A stretch of DNA of 40,412 nt from Rubrivivax sp. (GCA_021297985.1 JAJTGU010000106.1:1-40412), one strand, 5' to 3'. Shown: positions 24,732-34,207, numbered from the stretch's first letter. Translations and numbers: made by a program. Notes: generated by a model not told the origin, from the sequence alone.

Positions 24732-27586
24732 GCGGCTACCGCTTGCCAGCGCCCCAGGGTGCCTGGCTAGACCGCTCACGGCCGCTGCGCTTGCAGTTCA
24801 ACGGCCGCGACGTGCCGGGCTTTGCCGGCGACACCGTGGCCTCGGCCTTGCTGGCGCAGGGCATCGTGCATGTGGGCCGCAGCTTCAAGCTGCACCGGCC
24901 GCGTGGCATCTTCAGTTGCGGGGTGGAAGAGCCCACCGGCCTGCTCGACATCGGCCTGGGCGGTGCACGCACGCCCAACACGCGCGCCACCGACATCGCC
25001 GCGCAGGACGGCCTGCAAGCCTTCACCGGCAACGCCTGGCCGAGCCTGGAATTCGACCTGGCGGCGCTCAGCTCAGGCTTTGCGGCGCTGCTGCCGGCGG
25101 GCTTTTACTACAAGACCTTCATGTGGCCGCACTGGCATGTCTTCGAGCCCACCATACGCCGCATGGCCGGGCTTGGCGTGGCGGCCGATGCCACTGACCC
25201 CGACCGCTACGACCAGGTCTCGCGCCAGGTGCAGGTGCTGGTGGTGGGTGCCGGTGCAGCGGGCGTGCAAGCGGCGCTGGCGGCTGCGCACTGCGGCCAG
25301 CAGGTGCTGCTGATGGAGGGTGCGGCGCAGTTCGAGCCCGCCTGCGCCGCCCGCCTGCCCGAACTGCAACAGGCCGGTGTGGAGGTGCACACGCGCTGCA
25401 CCGTGTTTGGCCTGTACGACCACCGGCTTGCCGCGGCCACGCAGGTGGTCGATGGCGCGGTGCGCGAACGGCTGTGGAAGATCCGGGCCGAACGCATCAT
25501 CCTGGCCACCGGGGCCTTCGAGCGGCCGATGCTCTTCCCCGACAACGACCGCCCGGGTGTGATGCTGGCCAGTGCTGTGCTTCGATATGCCACCCACTAT
25601 GGCGTCGCCTGCGGGCGCCGTGTGCTGGTGAACACGGCCTGCGACGCTGGCCACATCGCGGCCCGCGCGATGCTGGCCGCCGGCTTGAACGTTGTCGCCG
25701 TGGTGGACCATCGCCGCGCGGCGGCCGTCGATGCCATGCCCGGCGTGCCGGTGTTTCGCGGCAGCGCCATCGTTGCGGTGTTCGGCAAACGAGCGACAAG
25801 CGGTGTTGCCATCGCTGCGCATGAAGGGGGCCCCATCCACCACGTTGCGGCCGACTGCATCGCCAGCGCCGGCGGGTGGGCGCCTGCCGTCAACCTGCAT
25901 TCCATGGCCGGTGGCAAGCTGCGCTGGGTCGACGACGCAGCGATGTTCGTGCCAGTGGCCGGCGTGCCCGGCATCGAAGCGGTGGGCGCGTGTGCCGGTG
26001 TCTTCGATGCCGACGCTTCGCTGGCGCATGCCGATGCCGTGGGCCGCGGCCGCCCCGTCCCGGCTCCAGTGGGTGGCACGGGCGTGGTGGTCGCGAACAA
26101 CAGCCCGACGCCGGCGGCGCTGGCCACCCGGCGGCGCGGGCCTGGCAAGGTCTTCGTCGACTTGCAGAACGATGTCACCGCAAACGACGTGGCGCTGGCT
26201 GCGCGCGAGAACTACCGTTCGGTCGAGCACCTCAAGCGCTACACCACGATGGGCATGGCCACCGACCAGGGCAAGACGAGCAACGTCAACGCGCTGGTGT
26301 TGATGGGGGAAGTGACCCAGCGCACCCCGGGCGAGGTAGGCACCACGAAGTTCCGTCCGCCCTTCAAGCCGGTGACCCTGGGCGCGCTGGCCGGCGGCCG
26401 AAAGGGGGCGCTCTACAAGCCGCTCAAGCGCATGCCAGGGCATGCCTGGCACGATGCCCACGGCCCGCTGTGGGAGGAGTTCGGTGCTTGGCAGCGCCCG
26501 GCGGCTTACCCGCGCAAGGGCGAATCCTTGAACGCCGCCGCCGAGCGGGAGGCCTTGAACGTGCGCCAGCATGTCGGCCTGTTCGAGGCCTCGCCACTGG
26601 GCAAGATCGAGCTTTACGGACCCGATGCCGCGGGCTTCCTGGACCTGATGTACGTGGGCACGATGTCCACCTTGGCCATCGGGCAGGCGCGCTACGGCCT
26701 GCTGCTGCGCGAAGACGGCGTGATCTTCGACGACGGCATCGTCGCGCGCCTGGGGCCGCAGCACTTCTGGGTCAACACCACGTCGGGCGGCGCCGAGCGC
26801 GTCGCGCAGGCCTTCGACGAGTGGCTTCAGTGCGAGTACGTGCAGCACCAGGTACTGGTCACGCCCGTGACCTCGGCCTGGGGCAACGTCACGGTGGCCG
26901 GGCCCAAGGCCTGGGCCCTGCTGGATGCGGCGGGCTTCGAAGCGTCATTGGCACCCGCAGTCATGAAGCACATGACGCTGCGCGAGGTCCATCATGGCGG
27001 CGTGCCGATGCGGCTGCTGCGTGCCAGCTTCAGCGGTGAACTGGGTTACGAGATCAACCTGCCGGCGGATCGTGTACCGGATCTGCTGGAGAGCCTCTGG
27101 AAGGCGGGTCAGGCTTTCGGCGTGATGCCCTACGGCGTTGAGGCGCTGATGATCCTGCGCACCGAGAAGGGCTACCTGCATCTGGGCGCGGATACCGATG
27201 GCACGACCTTCCCTGGAGATGTCGGCCTCGACCGCGGCATTGCCAAGAAGACGGCCAACTTCGTCGGCCGGCGATCCCTGCTCAGGCCGGTTGCGACCGA
27301 CGCAGACCGCATGCAACTGGTCGGTCTGCTGCCGCTGGACCGCCGCACCAGCCTGCCCGTTGGCGCGCACATAGCGGCGCAGGTGCCGCCGGCCGCGATC
27401 GACGGCTTCGTCACCTCCAGTGCCTTCAGTCCGGTTCTTGGCCACCCGGTGTCGCTGGCCATGCTCAAGCGAGGCAGCCAACGCTTGGGGGAGTGCATCA
27501 CCGCGTATCACCTGGGCCAGGCGTTCAAGGCCCAGGTGGTGAAGACGCCTTTCTTCGATCCCACGGGCGAGCGGCTGCATGGTTGA
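24728..27586 (+). CDS. soxA: Sarcosine oxidase alpha subunit
   Basis: Large subunit, 952 aa. An N-terminal ferredoxin-like domain (about 10-105, FNGRDVPGFAGDTVASALLA) is followed by a pyridine-nucleotide-disulfide-type NAD+-binding domain (VLVVGAGAAGVQAALAAA near 172-189) and a C-terminal aminomethyltransferase (GCV_T) domain (about 580-945) that binds tetrahydrofolate and receives the formaldehyde-level carbon. Length and order are standard. It overlaps soxD by 4 bp and soxG by 8 bp. No glyA, purU or sdaB gene follows, unlike many glycine-betaine loci. The substrate could be sarcosine or another N-methyl or secondary amino acid. Confidence 0.95.
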   Translation: MSGYRLPAPQGAWLDRSRPLRLQFNGRDVPGFAGDTVASALLAQGIVHVGRSFKLHRPRGIFSCGVEEPTGLLDIGLGGARTPNTRATDIAAQDGLQAFTGNAWPSLEFDLAALSSGFAALLPAGFYYKTFMWPHWHVFEPTIRRMAGLGVAADATDPDRYDQVSRQVQVLVVGAGAAGVQAALAAAHCGQQVLLMEGAAQFEPACAARLPELQQAGVEVHTRCTVFGLYDHRLAAATQVVDGAVRERLWKIRAERIILATGAFERPMLFPDNDRPGVMLASAVLRYATHYGVACGRRVLVNTACDAGHIAARAMLAAGLNVVAVVDHRRAAAVDAMPGVPVFRGSAIVAVFGKRATSGVAIAAHEGGPIHHVAADCIASAGGWAPAVNLHSMAGGKLRWVDDAAMFVPVAGVPGIEAVGACAGVFDADASLAHADAVGRGRPVPAPVGGTGVVVANNSPTPAALATRRRGPGKVFVDLQNDVTANDVALAARENYRSVEHLKRYTTMGMATDQGKTSNVNALVLMGEVTQRTPGEVGTTKFRPPFKPVTLGALAGGRKGALYKPLKRMPGHAWHDAHGPLWEEFGAWQRPAAYPRKGESLNAAAEREALNVRQHVGLFEASPLGKIELYGPDAAGFLDLMYVGTMSTLAIGQARYGLLLREDGVIFDDGIVARLGPQHFWVNTTSGGAERVAQAFDEWLQCEYVQHQVLVTPVTSAWGNVTVAGPKAWALLDAAGFEASLAPAVMKHMTLREVHHGGVPMRLLRASFSGELGYEINLPADRVPDLLESLWKAGQAFGVMPYGVEALMILRTEKGYLHLGADTDGTTFPGDVGLDRGIAKKTANFVGRRSLLRPVATDADRMQLVGLLPLDRRTSLPVGAHIAAQVPPAAIDGFVTSSAFSPVLGHPVSLAMLKRGSQRLGECITAYHLGQAFKAQVVKTPFFDPTGERLHG

Positions 27587-28157
27587 GACCCAGGATGTGC
27601 CAAGCCCGCTGCGCGGGGAACCGAACGCCGGCTTGCCTTCGCCAGCCGCCGTGTCGGTTCGCGGGGTGACAGGCGTTCGCGTGCTGTCCCTGCGGCACCT
27701 GGCCAGTGGCACTGCGGCAGTCACGGCGGCGGTCGCGGCCCATGGATTGGCCCCGCTACCCGAGCCGGGCGCCTTCTGCGGCACCGACCCGTGGTTGGTG
27801 TGGGCTGGCCCGACCGAGTTTCTGTTGCTGACCACGAGCAGCGCGGTGGCCGATGGCGTGCATCGGGCACTGGCGCCGGGGCGCGAAGCGCTGGCCTGCG
27901 TGCTGGACCTGTCAGCCGGCAGCCGGGTGCTTGAACTGACGGGGCACGGCGTGCGCGATGTGCTGCCGCAACTGTTGGACGCCAACGCCGTTCCCGAGCA
28001 GGCGGGCGAAGGCACTCGAACGAGGCTGGTGGACATCGGCACCGTCGTCTTGCGCCTGGAGACCGACCGCGTTCTGCTGCTGCTCGATCAGGCGTACAGC
28101 GTCTACGCGATGCACTGGATCACCCAAGCGTCAGGCGCCGGGTCGGGTCCCGCCTAG
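27579..28157 (+). CDS. soxG: Sarcosine oxidase gamma subunit
   Basis: Gamma subunit of heterotetrameric sarcosine oxidase, 192 aa, a GCV_T-like fold that packs against the alpha subunit. It shows VSVRGVTGVRVLSLRHLA-type N-terminal strands, GTDPWLVWAGPTEFLLL (with Cys-Gly preceding) and a C-terminal YAMHWI. It overlaps soxA by 8 bp and ends the operon; the patatin gene converges from the other side 68 bp away. Confidence 0.9.
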   Translation: MVETQDVPSPLRGEPNAGLPSPAAVSVRGVTGVRVLSLRHLASGTAAVTAAVAAHGLAPLPEPGAFCGTDPWLVWAGPTEFLLLTTSSAVADGVHRALAPGREALACVLDLSAGSRVLELTGHGVRDVLPQLLDANAVPEQAGEGTRTRLVDIGTVVLRLETDRVLLLLDQAYSVYAMHWITQASGAGSGPA

Positions 28158-28214
28158 GAGGTGATGCTCAAGCGGGCGTCGCTGGGCTGGCAGCCTTGGC
28201 AGTCGCCGCAGCGG

Positions 28215-28244
28215 CCGCGCCGCCCTCAGGGCCTTGCGGCGCGG
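28215..28244. terminator. Possible bidirectional hairpin between soxG and the patatin gene
   Basis: CCGCGCCGC (28215-28223) and GCGGCGCGG (28236-28244) form a perfect 9-bp stem with a 12-base loop, spanning the 3' end of the minus-strand patatin gene and lying 57 bp beyond the soxG stop. No T-tract follows on either strand, so termination is only suggested. Confidence 0.4.
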
Positions 28245-29704
28245 TCGGCCAGGTAGGCCCGCAGCGCCGGGTTGGCCAGCGCGGCGTCCCGGCCGGCGTT
28301 GATGGCGGCATCGACGTCGGCGCGCGGCAGCGACAGCCGTGTCGGCATGTCGCGCATCCGCGCTGCACGTTCCGGCCCCAGCGATTCGGCACTGACGGTG
28401 CCCACGAAGAACGTGACGTCGTCGCAGCGCCAGGCCTGCCCGGCCGGCACATGGCGCCGCACCTGCGCGTCGCTCAGGCTGCAGCGGTGGCGGATGATGT
28501 TCTCGCGCCACTGGGACGTCATCGTCCTGAAGGCTGCCGCACTCAGGCGCGTGGCCGAGTCGATGGCGGCATCGGCCGAGGCGACACCCACGTCCACGCC
28601 CGACGGGCCGTCGCGCCGCAGCGCCCAGTCGCCGGCCGGCGGTCGCCCGGCATCGACGATGAGAAACAGCATCCTGCGCAGGCGCACCACGTCGTCCTCT
28701 CGCAAGGGGCCGTAGCTCGTGTCCGACACGGCGCGGGCGATCAGGATGCTGGCCAGCCCCTGGTTGTCGGTGAGACCGCCATCGGCCAGCTTCACGTAGC
28801 GCATGCGCTCGGGATCGCGGTAGTTGCGGATGGCGCGGGCGGTGCTGGCCAGGATGCCGGCCGTCACGCCGCCGTCGTCGGCCAGCATCGTGTCCATGTT
28901 GGGCGGCAGCGGATTCAGGCAGTCACCCGGAAAGGTCTTCAGAACAACGGGCGCGAAGGCCAGCGGCACGGCCATCGACGCGGCCACCGCCTCGGAAACA
29001 CGCAGCCGGGACAGGTCGCTGCACAGCCCGATGAACACCGGCGGGATGAAGGGGAAAGGCGTGCGGTTGTACAGGTCGGTGGCGTTGATCCACACGTCGG
29101 GCTTGTTGCGGCGGTACAGGTCGGCGAAGGTCGCGCCGCGGAAGATGTCGGCGTCCAGTGTCGCGGCGAGGTTGCTGCGGTCGTTGACGCCGCCGGCCAG
29201 CAGGCGCGCCAGGTTGCTCGGGGAGAAGAGGCTCAGTCGCAGGTCGCGTTCGAGATTGACATCCAGCACGCGCGCACGAAAGTGCTTCATGCCGTCGCGC
29301 CCGTGCAGCGCGATGTAGGCGGCGGTCAAGGACCCGCCCGAGACGCTCGACATGAAGGTCAGGTCGTCGAAGAGATCGACCTTCGGCTCCCCGGCGGCCA
29401 TCAGCGCCTGCATCACCCCGAAGGAGAAGGCCGCCGCGCGCAGACCCCCGCCCGACAGCGACAGGCCGATCGTCTCGGCCCCGACGATGCCACGCAGCTG
29501 CGAACTGCTCGCGACGAAGTCGGCGGTGATGGGCTGGTTCTGCGGCTCGTTGTCGAAGCGGGTCGCACAGCCGCTCAGCAGCAACGCTTGCAGAACCAGC
29601 CCGCCGATCCACAGGGCACGCGACCTGGTGACCGGCCGCCATGCGCTGCCGCTCTCAGGGGCCTTGCAGGCTCGTGATGCAAGCGAACTCTGTGGAGGAC
29701 TCAT
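28226..29704 (-). CDS. Patatin-like phospholipase lipoprotein
   Basis: Patatin-family lipid acyl hydrolase, 492 aa, predicted lipoprotein: a hydrophobic segment (about 30-43) ends in the lipobox LLSGC with Cys46, preceded by an unusually long 30-residue N-tail. The oxyanion hole is GGGLR (85-89), the nucleophile is Ser122 in SVSGGS, and the catalytic Asp is in the DGG of ADGGLTDN. Members hydrolyse membrane lipids. The start ATG overlaps the stop of the upstream reductase gene as ATGA. It is the last gene of an eight-gene minus-strand run and has no evident functional link to the amino-acid genes. Confidence 0.9.
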   Translation of the reverse strand: MSPPQSSLASRACKAPESGSAWRPVTRSRALWIGGLVLQALLLSGCATRFDNEPQNQPITADFVASSSQLRGIVGAETIGLSLSGGGLRAAAFSFGVMQALMAAGEPKVDLFDDLTFMSSVSGGSLTAAYIALHGRDGMKHFRARVLDVNLERDLRLSLFSPSNLARLLAGGVNDRSNLAATLDADIFRGATFADLYRRNKPDVWINATDLYNRTPFPFIPPVFIGLCSDLSRLRVSEAVAASMAVPLAFAPVVLKTFPGDCLNPLPPNMDTMLADDGGVTAGILASTARAIRNYRDPERMRYVKLADGGLTDNQGLASILIARAVSDTSYGPLREDDVVRLRRMLFLIVDAGRPPAGDWALRRDGPSGVDVGVASADAAIDSATRLSAAAFRTMTSQWRENIIRHRCSLSDAQVRRHVPAGQAWRCDDVTFFVGTVSAESLGPERAARMRDMPTRLSLPRADVDAAINAGRDAALANPALRAYLADRAARP

Positions 29705-30270
29705 GCAACGACTTTATCGAAGCGCGCCCTCGAGTACCTCGCCTGAACGAACCCGTTGTCCCAATGCCGCACGCCGTCGATCGTCCAGACGCGGTCTGCC
29801 GGCAGCGGACCGAACAGCCGGCGGCCCGAGCCCAGCAGCACCGGCACCGTGGTGAGGGTCATGCGATCCACCAGGTCGGCAGCCAGAAAGGCCTGGATCA
29901 GCTCGCCACCGTCGAGGTAGACACACTGCACACCCGTGTGAGGCAACTGCTGGAGCAGGTCTGCTGGGGCGAGGCGGGTCATGCTCACGCCATGCCCGAG
30001 CGCCTCGGGAACAGTCACGGCATCGCTGCGAGACATGACGTGGACCGGATGGTCGGGAAATGGCCAGGGGTCGAAGGCAAGCACCGTCTCGAAGGTCTTG
30101 CGCCCCATCACCAGCGCGTCGATGCCCGCCATGAACGCGGCGTAGCCGAAGTCCTCGCCGGCGGGTGCCGTGGCCTGGGCCTGCAGCAGCCAGTCCAGGC
30201 TGCCGTCGGGCCGGGCGATGAAGCCGTCGAGCGAGGTGGCGATGAACACCTGCGCCTGTGCGCGGGTCAC
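29701..30270 (-). CDS. Dihydrofolate-reductase-fold protein (RibD C-terminal family)
   Basis: 189-aa reductase of the DHFR/RibD-C superfamily, similar in layout to YyaP/YwjB-type proteins. ATSLDGFIARPDGSLDWL at the N-terminus, the NADPH-loop region MGRKTFETVL and YLDGGELIQAFL are typical. True substrate is generally unknown for this group; it is not the housekeeping FolA or RibD because the deaminase domain is absent. The start is a GTG overlapping the upstream GNAT stop (GTGA), and its stop overlaps the patatin start. Confidence 0.85.
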   Translation of the reverse strand: MTRAQAQVFIATSLDGFIARPDGSLDWLLQAQATAPAGEDFGYAAFMAGIDALVMGRKTFETVLAFDPWPFPDHPVHVMSRSDAVTVPEALGHGVSMTRLAPADLLQQLPHTGVQCVYLDGGELIQAFLAADLVDRMTLTTVPVLLGSGRRLFGPLPADRVWTIDGVRHWDNGFVQARYSRARFDKVVA

Positions 30271-30824
30271 AGCCGCCGCTCCAGCGTGATCTCGGTGCAG
30301 GCTTCGCCGCGGAACACGACGTCCTCGCTCGCGGTCGGCACGAAGTCCAGCCGCGACAGCAGGCGCAGCGACGCGGCGTTGCGCGCATCGGTGATGCCAC
30401 GCAGCCGCGTCATGCCCAGCGGCACCAGCAGCCCGGTCATGCAGGCCCTCACGGCCGCCTGCGCCCAGCCGCGCCCCTGGGCACCACGCGCCAGGCTGAA
30501 ACCAAGTTGCACCTGCGCGGCGCCCTCGCGCTGTAGGCCGATGTCACCGACCAATCGGTCGTCGTTGGCGCGGGCGATGCCGATCTGCGCCCAGTCGCCT
30601 TCACGCCAGGGTGACGGCACCGCGTCCTGCAGAAAGGCCAGGGCCGCTTCCCGATCCATGGGCTGCCAGCCCTGGTAGCGGGCGACCTCGGGGTCGCTGC
30701 GGTAGGCCAGGAAGTCGTCGATGTCGCCGGTCCGCAAAGCGCGCAGGGTCACCGCGCCGGCGGCGACGGGCAGCCGGGCCAGCAGCGGGTGATCGGTGGG
30801 GGTGGTTGGCTCGGGGGTGTGCAT
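30267..30824 (-). CDS. GNAT family N-acetyltransferase (RimJ/RimL type)
   Basis: 185-aa acetyltransferase of the GNAT superfamily, subgroup acting on protein N-termini or small amines. The substrate side begins VTLRALRTGDIDDFLAYRSDPEVARYQGW, and the acetyl-CoA-binding motif is FSLARGAQGRGWAQAAV, followed by GITDARNAASLRLLSRLDF. I use the ATG at 30824; the frame is open much further upstream but only as a shadow of the aldo/keto reductase gene. It starts 41 bp after that gene's stop. Confidence 0.88.
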   Translation of the reverse strand: MHTPEPTTPTDHPLLARLPVAAGAVTLRALRTGDIDDFLAYRSDPEVARYQGWQPMDREAALAFLQDAVPSPWREGDWAQIGIARANDDRLVGDIGLQREGAAQVQLGFSLARGAQGRGWAQAAVRACMTGLLVPLGMTRLRGITDARNAASLRLLSRLDFVPTASEDVVFRGEACTEITLERRL

Positions 30825-30865
30825 CAGTCGTACAGCATGCCACCACCGACGAGGCTGCCGCACCG

Positions 30866-31909
30866 TCAACCGCGTCGTGCAGCCCAGGGATACGCCGGGT
30901 CGGTGTAGCCCGGTGTCGACGGGTGGCCCGGTGGCACGAGGCGGTCGACCAGGGCCTCGTCGTCGGCGCCCAGGGTCAGGGCGAGGGCCCCGAAGTAGTC
31001 CTGCCACTGGTCCAGCGTGCGCGGGCCGGCGATGACGCTGGTGACGGCCCGATGGGCCAGCACCCAGGCGGTGGCGAAGTGCGCCAGCGACAGGCCTCGG
31101 CCCGCGCAGTGCGCCTGCAAAGTCTGCGCGATGTGCAGCGACTCCTCGCGGAACTCGGTCTGCATCATGCGCTTGTCGGCCCGGCCGGCACGGCTGGTCG
31201 GGTCGGGCACGGCGCCGGGGGCGTACTTGGCCGTGAGCACGCCACGGGCGAGCGGGCTGTAGGGCACGACGCCGATGCCGTGATGGGCGCAGACCTCCAG
31301 CACCTCGGGTTCGGGCTGGCGGTTCAGCAGGTTGTAGTAAGGCTGGCAGACCACCGGGCCGGCGATGTTCAGCGCCCGAGCCACGTGTACCAGCTCGGCG
31401 ATGCGCCAGCCGCGGAAGTTCGACACGCCCCAGTAGCGGATCTTGCCGTCGCGCAGCAACTGGTCGATCGCGCGCAGCGGCTCCTCGAGGTCCATGCCGT
31501 CGCTGCCGTCGAGGAAATCGCGGTGCAGGTACAGGATGTCGACATGGTCCATGCGCAGCCGCGCCAGGCTGGCCGCGCATTCGGCCAGCATCCAGCGCCG
31601 CGAGTAGCGCTGGCGGTTGCGGCTCGCGTCGGCGCCGTCGGCCATGGCGTTGCCGAGCTTGGTGGCGACGATCCAGTGCTCGCGCTGGCCGAGCAGCAGG
31701 TCGCCGAGCAGGGTCTCGGAGCCGCCGCGCGAATAGACGTCGGCGGTGTCGATGAAGTTCACGCCGTGATCGCGGGCGTGGGCGACGATGCGCCCGGCCT
31801 CGGCGGCATCGGTGCGGTCGGCGAACATCATCGTGCCCAGGCACAGGCGCGAGACCTCCAGCGCGCTCTTGCCCAACGTGCGGTAGCTCATCGTCACCGT
31901 CGTGGTCAT
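30866..31909 (-). CDS. Aldo/keto reductase
   Basis: NADPH-dependent aldo/keto reductase, 347 aa, TIM-barrel fold. The catalytic tetrad is visible as Asp54 and Tyr59 (FIDTADVYS), Lys84 (VATKLG) and His129 (YLHRDF). The C-terminal cofactor region reads SVIAGPRTLDQW. It resembles the YghZ/Tas-like oxidoreductases that act on various aldehydes and ketones. I use the ATG at 31909; a second Met six codons in (MSYRTLG) is an alternative. It lies 28 bp downstream of the PLP-enzyme gene. Confidence 0.92.
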   Translation of the reverse strand: MTTTVTMSYRTLGKSALEVSRLCLGTMMFADRTDAAEAGRIVAHARDHGVNFIDTADVYSRGGSETLLGDLLLGQREHWIVATKLGNAMADGADASRNRQRYSRRWMLAECAASLARLRMDHVDILYLHRDFLDGSDGMDLEEPLRAIDQLLRDGKIRYWGVSNFRGWRIAELVHVARALNIAGPVVCQPYYNLLNRQPEPEVLEVCAHHGIGVVPYSPLARGVLTAKYAPGAVPDPTSRAGRADKRMMQTEFREESLHIAQTLQAHCAGRGLSLAHFATAWVLAHRAVTSVIAGPRTLDQWQDYFGALALTLGADDEALVDRLVPPGHPSTPGYTDPAYPWAARRG

Positions 31910-31937
31910 GTCGGGGTTCCTTGCTCCAGTCGGCCGG

Positions 31938-33077
31938 TCAGCCGAGTTCGCCGGCCAGCCGCCAGCCGCGGCGCAGCGCCTCGGGCCATTCGCCACGATC
32001 CAGCAGCGCATCCATCGCGTCGCATTCGGCGTCGCATTGCAGTCCGTGGGCCGCCAGCCAGACATCGTCGAAGTAGGTGTGGCGGTAACGCTCGCCGGCG
32101 TCGCACAACAGCGTCACGACGCTGCCGCGTTCGCCCTGCGTCTGCATCGCGCGGGCGCAGGCCAGCGCGGCGATCAGGTTGGTACCGGTCGAGCCGCCGA
32201 CCCGGCGCCCCAGCCGCACCGACAGCGTGTGCATCGCCGCCAGGCTCCAGACATCGGGCACCTTGACCATCGCGTCGAGCACGCCGGGCACGAAGCTGGC
32301 CTCGACCCGCGGCCGGCCGATGCCTTCGATGCGCGACCCCTGCTCGATGCGCAGGCCGCGGTCGCCGCTGACGTAGTGCTCGAAGAACACCGAGCGCTCC
32401 GGGTCGACTCCGCACACCCGCGTCGCATGGCGGCAGTAATGCACGTAGCGGCCGATGGTCGCCAGCGTGCCGCCGGTGCCGGCGCTGGCGACGATCCAGC
32501 TCGGGCGGGGATGCGGCTCGCGCGCCATCTGGCTGTAGATGCTCTCGGCGATGTTGTTGTTGGCGCGCCAATCGGTGGCCCGCTCGGCGAACGTGAACTG
32601 GTCCATCCAGTGGCCGCCGCTTTCGGCCGCAATGCGTGCACTCTCGGCGTAGATCGCGGTCGGGTCCGACACGAGGTGGCAGCGCCCGCCGTGGAACTCG
32701 ATCGCGGCGATCTTGGCCGCGCTGGTGCTGGCCGGCATCACGGCGACGAAGGGCAGGCCGAGCAGCCGCGCGAAATAGGCCTCGCTGATGGCGGTGGAGC
32801 CGCTGCTCGCCTCGACCACGGTCGAGCGCTCGTGCAGCCAGCCGTTGCACAGGGCATGCAGGAACAGGCTCCGCGCCAGGCGGTGCTTCAGGCTCCCGGT
32901 GGGGTGGCTGGACTCGTCCTTGAGGTACAGGTCGATGCCCGGGAATCCCGGCAGGCTCAGCGGGATCAGGTGGGTGTCGCTGCTGCGCTGGAAGTCGGCC
33001 TCGATGCGGCGGATGGCCTCGCGGATCCAGGCCCGGCGCGCCGCGGACGCGCCCTGCTCGCGCGCTGCAGCCGTCAC
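31938..33077 (-). CDS. PLP-dependent cysteine synthase/cysteine desulfhydrase-like enzyme
   Basis: Fold-type II PLP enzyme, 379 aa. The Schiff-base lysine is Lys64 in [23 protein letters not shown] and the phosphate loop SAGTGGTLA are in place. The GSLKHRLA form is typical of a cysteine-synthase homologue group that includes the mycobacterial cysteine desulfhydrase Cds1, rather than of CysK or CysM (GSVKDR-type). It may therefore degrade L-cysteine to pyruvate, ammonia and sulfide. The start is a GTG that overlaps the thioesterase stop as GTGA; an upstream extension would be a shadow of the thioesterase gene. Confidence 0.87.
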   Translation of the reverse strand: MTAAAREQGASAARRAWIREAIRRIEADFQRSSDTHLIPLSLPGFPGIDLYLKDESSHPTGSLKHRLARSLFLHALCNGWLHERSTVVEASSGSTAISEAYFARLLGLPFVAVMPASTSAAKIAAIEFHGGRCHLVSDPTAIYAESARIAAESGGHWMDQFTFAERATDWRANNNIAESIYSQMAREPHPRPSWIVASAGTGGTLATIGRYVHYCRHATRVCGVDPERSVFFEHYVSGDRGLRIEQGSRIEGIGRPRVEASFVPGVLDAMVKVPDVWSLAAMHTLSVRLGRRVGGSTGTNLIAALACARAMQTQGERGSVVTLLCDAGERYRHTYFDDVWLAAHGLQCDAECDAMDALLDRGEWPEALRRGWRLAGELG

Positions 33078-33502
33078 GTCAGCAGCGCCCGGAACCGCTC
33101 GGGCATCGGGGCCGAGCGGCCGGCGGCGTAGTCGGTCCAGACCACCTTGGCGCCGCCCTCGGCGTAGACGACGCCCGGCTCGTCGCAGCGCGCAATGCGG
33201 TGGTAGGTCTCGAAGCTCGACCGGCCGGGGTTGGCGACATGCATCGTGACCTCGATGTCGCCCGGGAACTTGAGCTGGCGCAGGAAGTTGCAGAACGCAT
33301 TGACGATGATCGGCCCCTGGTCGTCGGCTCCCGGCTCGGCCCGCGCGCCGCCGACGTTGAAGATCCAGTCCAGCCGCACGACCTCCATGTAGCGGAAGTA
33401 CAGCGTGTTGTTGATGTGCCCCATGGCGTCCATGTCGCCCCAGCGCAGCGGCATCGTCATACGATGCACGAGCTTCAAGTTCGCGGGCAGCTCGAAGCGC
33501 AT
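33074..33502 (-). CDS. Acyl-CoA thioesterase, 4HBT/YbgC-like hotdog fold
   Basis: 142-aa hotdog-fold thioesterase. The signature [21 protein letters not shown] (given here as two parts: [10 protein letters not shown] and [11 protein letters not shown]) contains the expected active-site Asp and the HxNN motif of the 4-hydroxybenzoyl-CoA thioesterase group. It hydrolyses acyl-CoA esters of unknown chain type. It starts 5 bp after the YceH stop and overlaps the PLP-enzyme start. Confidence 0.9.
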   Translation of the reverse strand: MRFELPANLKLVHRMTMPLRWGDMDAMGHINNTLYFRYMEVVRLDWIFNVGGARAEPGADDQGPIIVNAFCNFLRQLKFPGDIEVTMHVANPGRSSFETYHRIARCDEPGVVYAEGGAKVVWTDYAAGRSAPMPERFRALLT

Positions 33503-33507
33503 GGGGC

Positions 33508-34197
33508 TCAGTTCGACGCGGGGGTCGTTTCGTCGGCCGCGACGCCCAGCTCACCGGCGAGGCGCAGCACCAGGGCCTTCAGCACGGCGACCTCGGCCGC
33601 CAGCCGCGCCTGTTCGGCCTTGATCGCCGCCAGCTCGCTGAGCGCCACCGTGTCGCTTCCGCCACTGCCTGGCACGCCGCGCATCGCCACCGGCAGCACC
33701 GGCTCGCCACACAGCAGGTGGGCCCAGCGCGCCTCGCGCTCGCCGGGAGCCTTGGCGAGCTTGACGACCCGGCCCTTGATGGCTTGTTCGTCGAGGAAAC
33801 CTTCGACGCTGGACAGGTCCGCAAACCGGTGCAGGCGCTCGCTGTTCTGGCGCAACTCCGCCACCGTCTGCGGTCCGCGCAGCATCAGCACCGCCAGCAA
33901 CGCCACCGCGGCTCCAGGCGCGGCAAGCACGCGGCCCAGGTTGTGCTCGTACTTGATCACCCGCGCGCCGCCGACCTCGAACACCAGCGACAAGGCCTTC
34001 AGCGCGTCGATGGTGGCCAGCACCTCGTCGTCGCGCAGCTCCATCGTCGGCTCGCGAGCGGTCTTCTGGTTGCAGCCGGCCACCAGCGCGTTCAGCGACA
34101 GCGGGTAGGTGTCGGGCACGGTGGCGGCCTTTTCGATCAGCACGCCCAGCACCCGCGCCTCCAGCGCCGACAGCGTGCGCAGCACGGGGATGCTCAT
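33508..34197 (-). CDS. yceH: YceH/DUF480 family protein
   Basis: UPF0502 (DUF480) protein, 229 aa, two winged-helix-like domains. [42 protein letters not shown] is the family hallmark region (key parts [11 protein letters not shown] and ACNQKT-type motif CNQKTAREP). The second domain carries [11 protein letters not shown] and [10 protein letters not shown]; a short coiled coil closes the C-terminus. Function is not established. I prefer the ATG at 34197 to the GTG one codon before it. It follows the SDR gene by 10 bp. Confidence 0.9.
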   Translation of the reverse strand: MSIPVLRTLSALEARVLGVLIEKAATVPDTYPLSLNALVAGCNQKTAREPTMELRDDEVLATIDALKALSLVFEVGGARVIKYEHNLGRVLAAPGAAVALLAVLMLRGPQTVAELRQNSERLHRFADLSSVEGFLDEQAIKGRVVKLAKAPGEREARWAHLLCGEPVLPVAMRGVPGSGGSDTVALSELAAIKAEQARLAAEVAVLKALVLRLAGELGVAADETTPASN

Positions 34198-34207
34198 CAC
34201 CTTGGCG

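Noticed and set aside
25073-26848. Antisense open frame of 591 codons opposite soxA
   Set aside because: Shadow of soxA; His/Arg/Gly-rich with no domain signal.
30825-31844. Long upstream extension of the GNAT frame
   Set aside because: It is the off-frame shadow of the aldo/keto reductase, whose catalytic tetrad is intact in the other frame.
33078-33554. Upstream extension of the PLP-enzyme frame
   Set aside because: It overlaps the thioesterase gene in another frame; homology begins just after the GTG at 33077.
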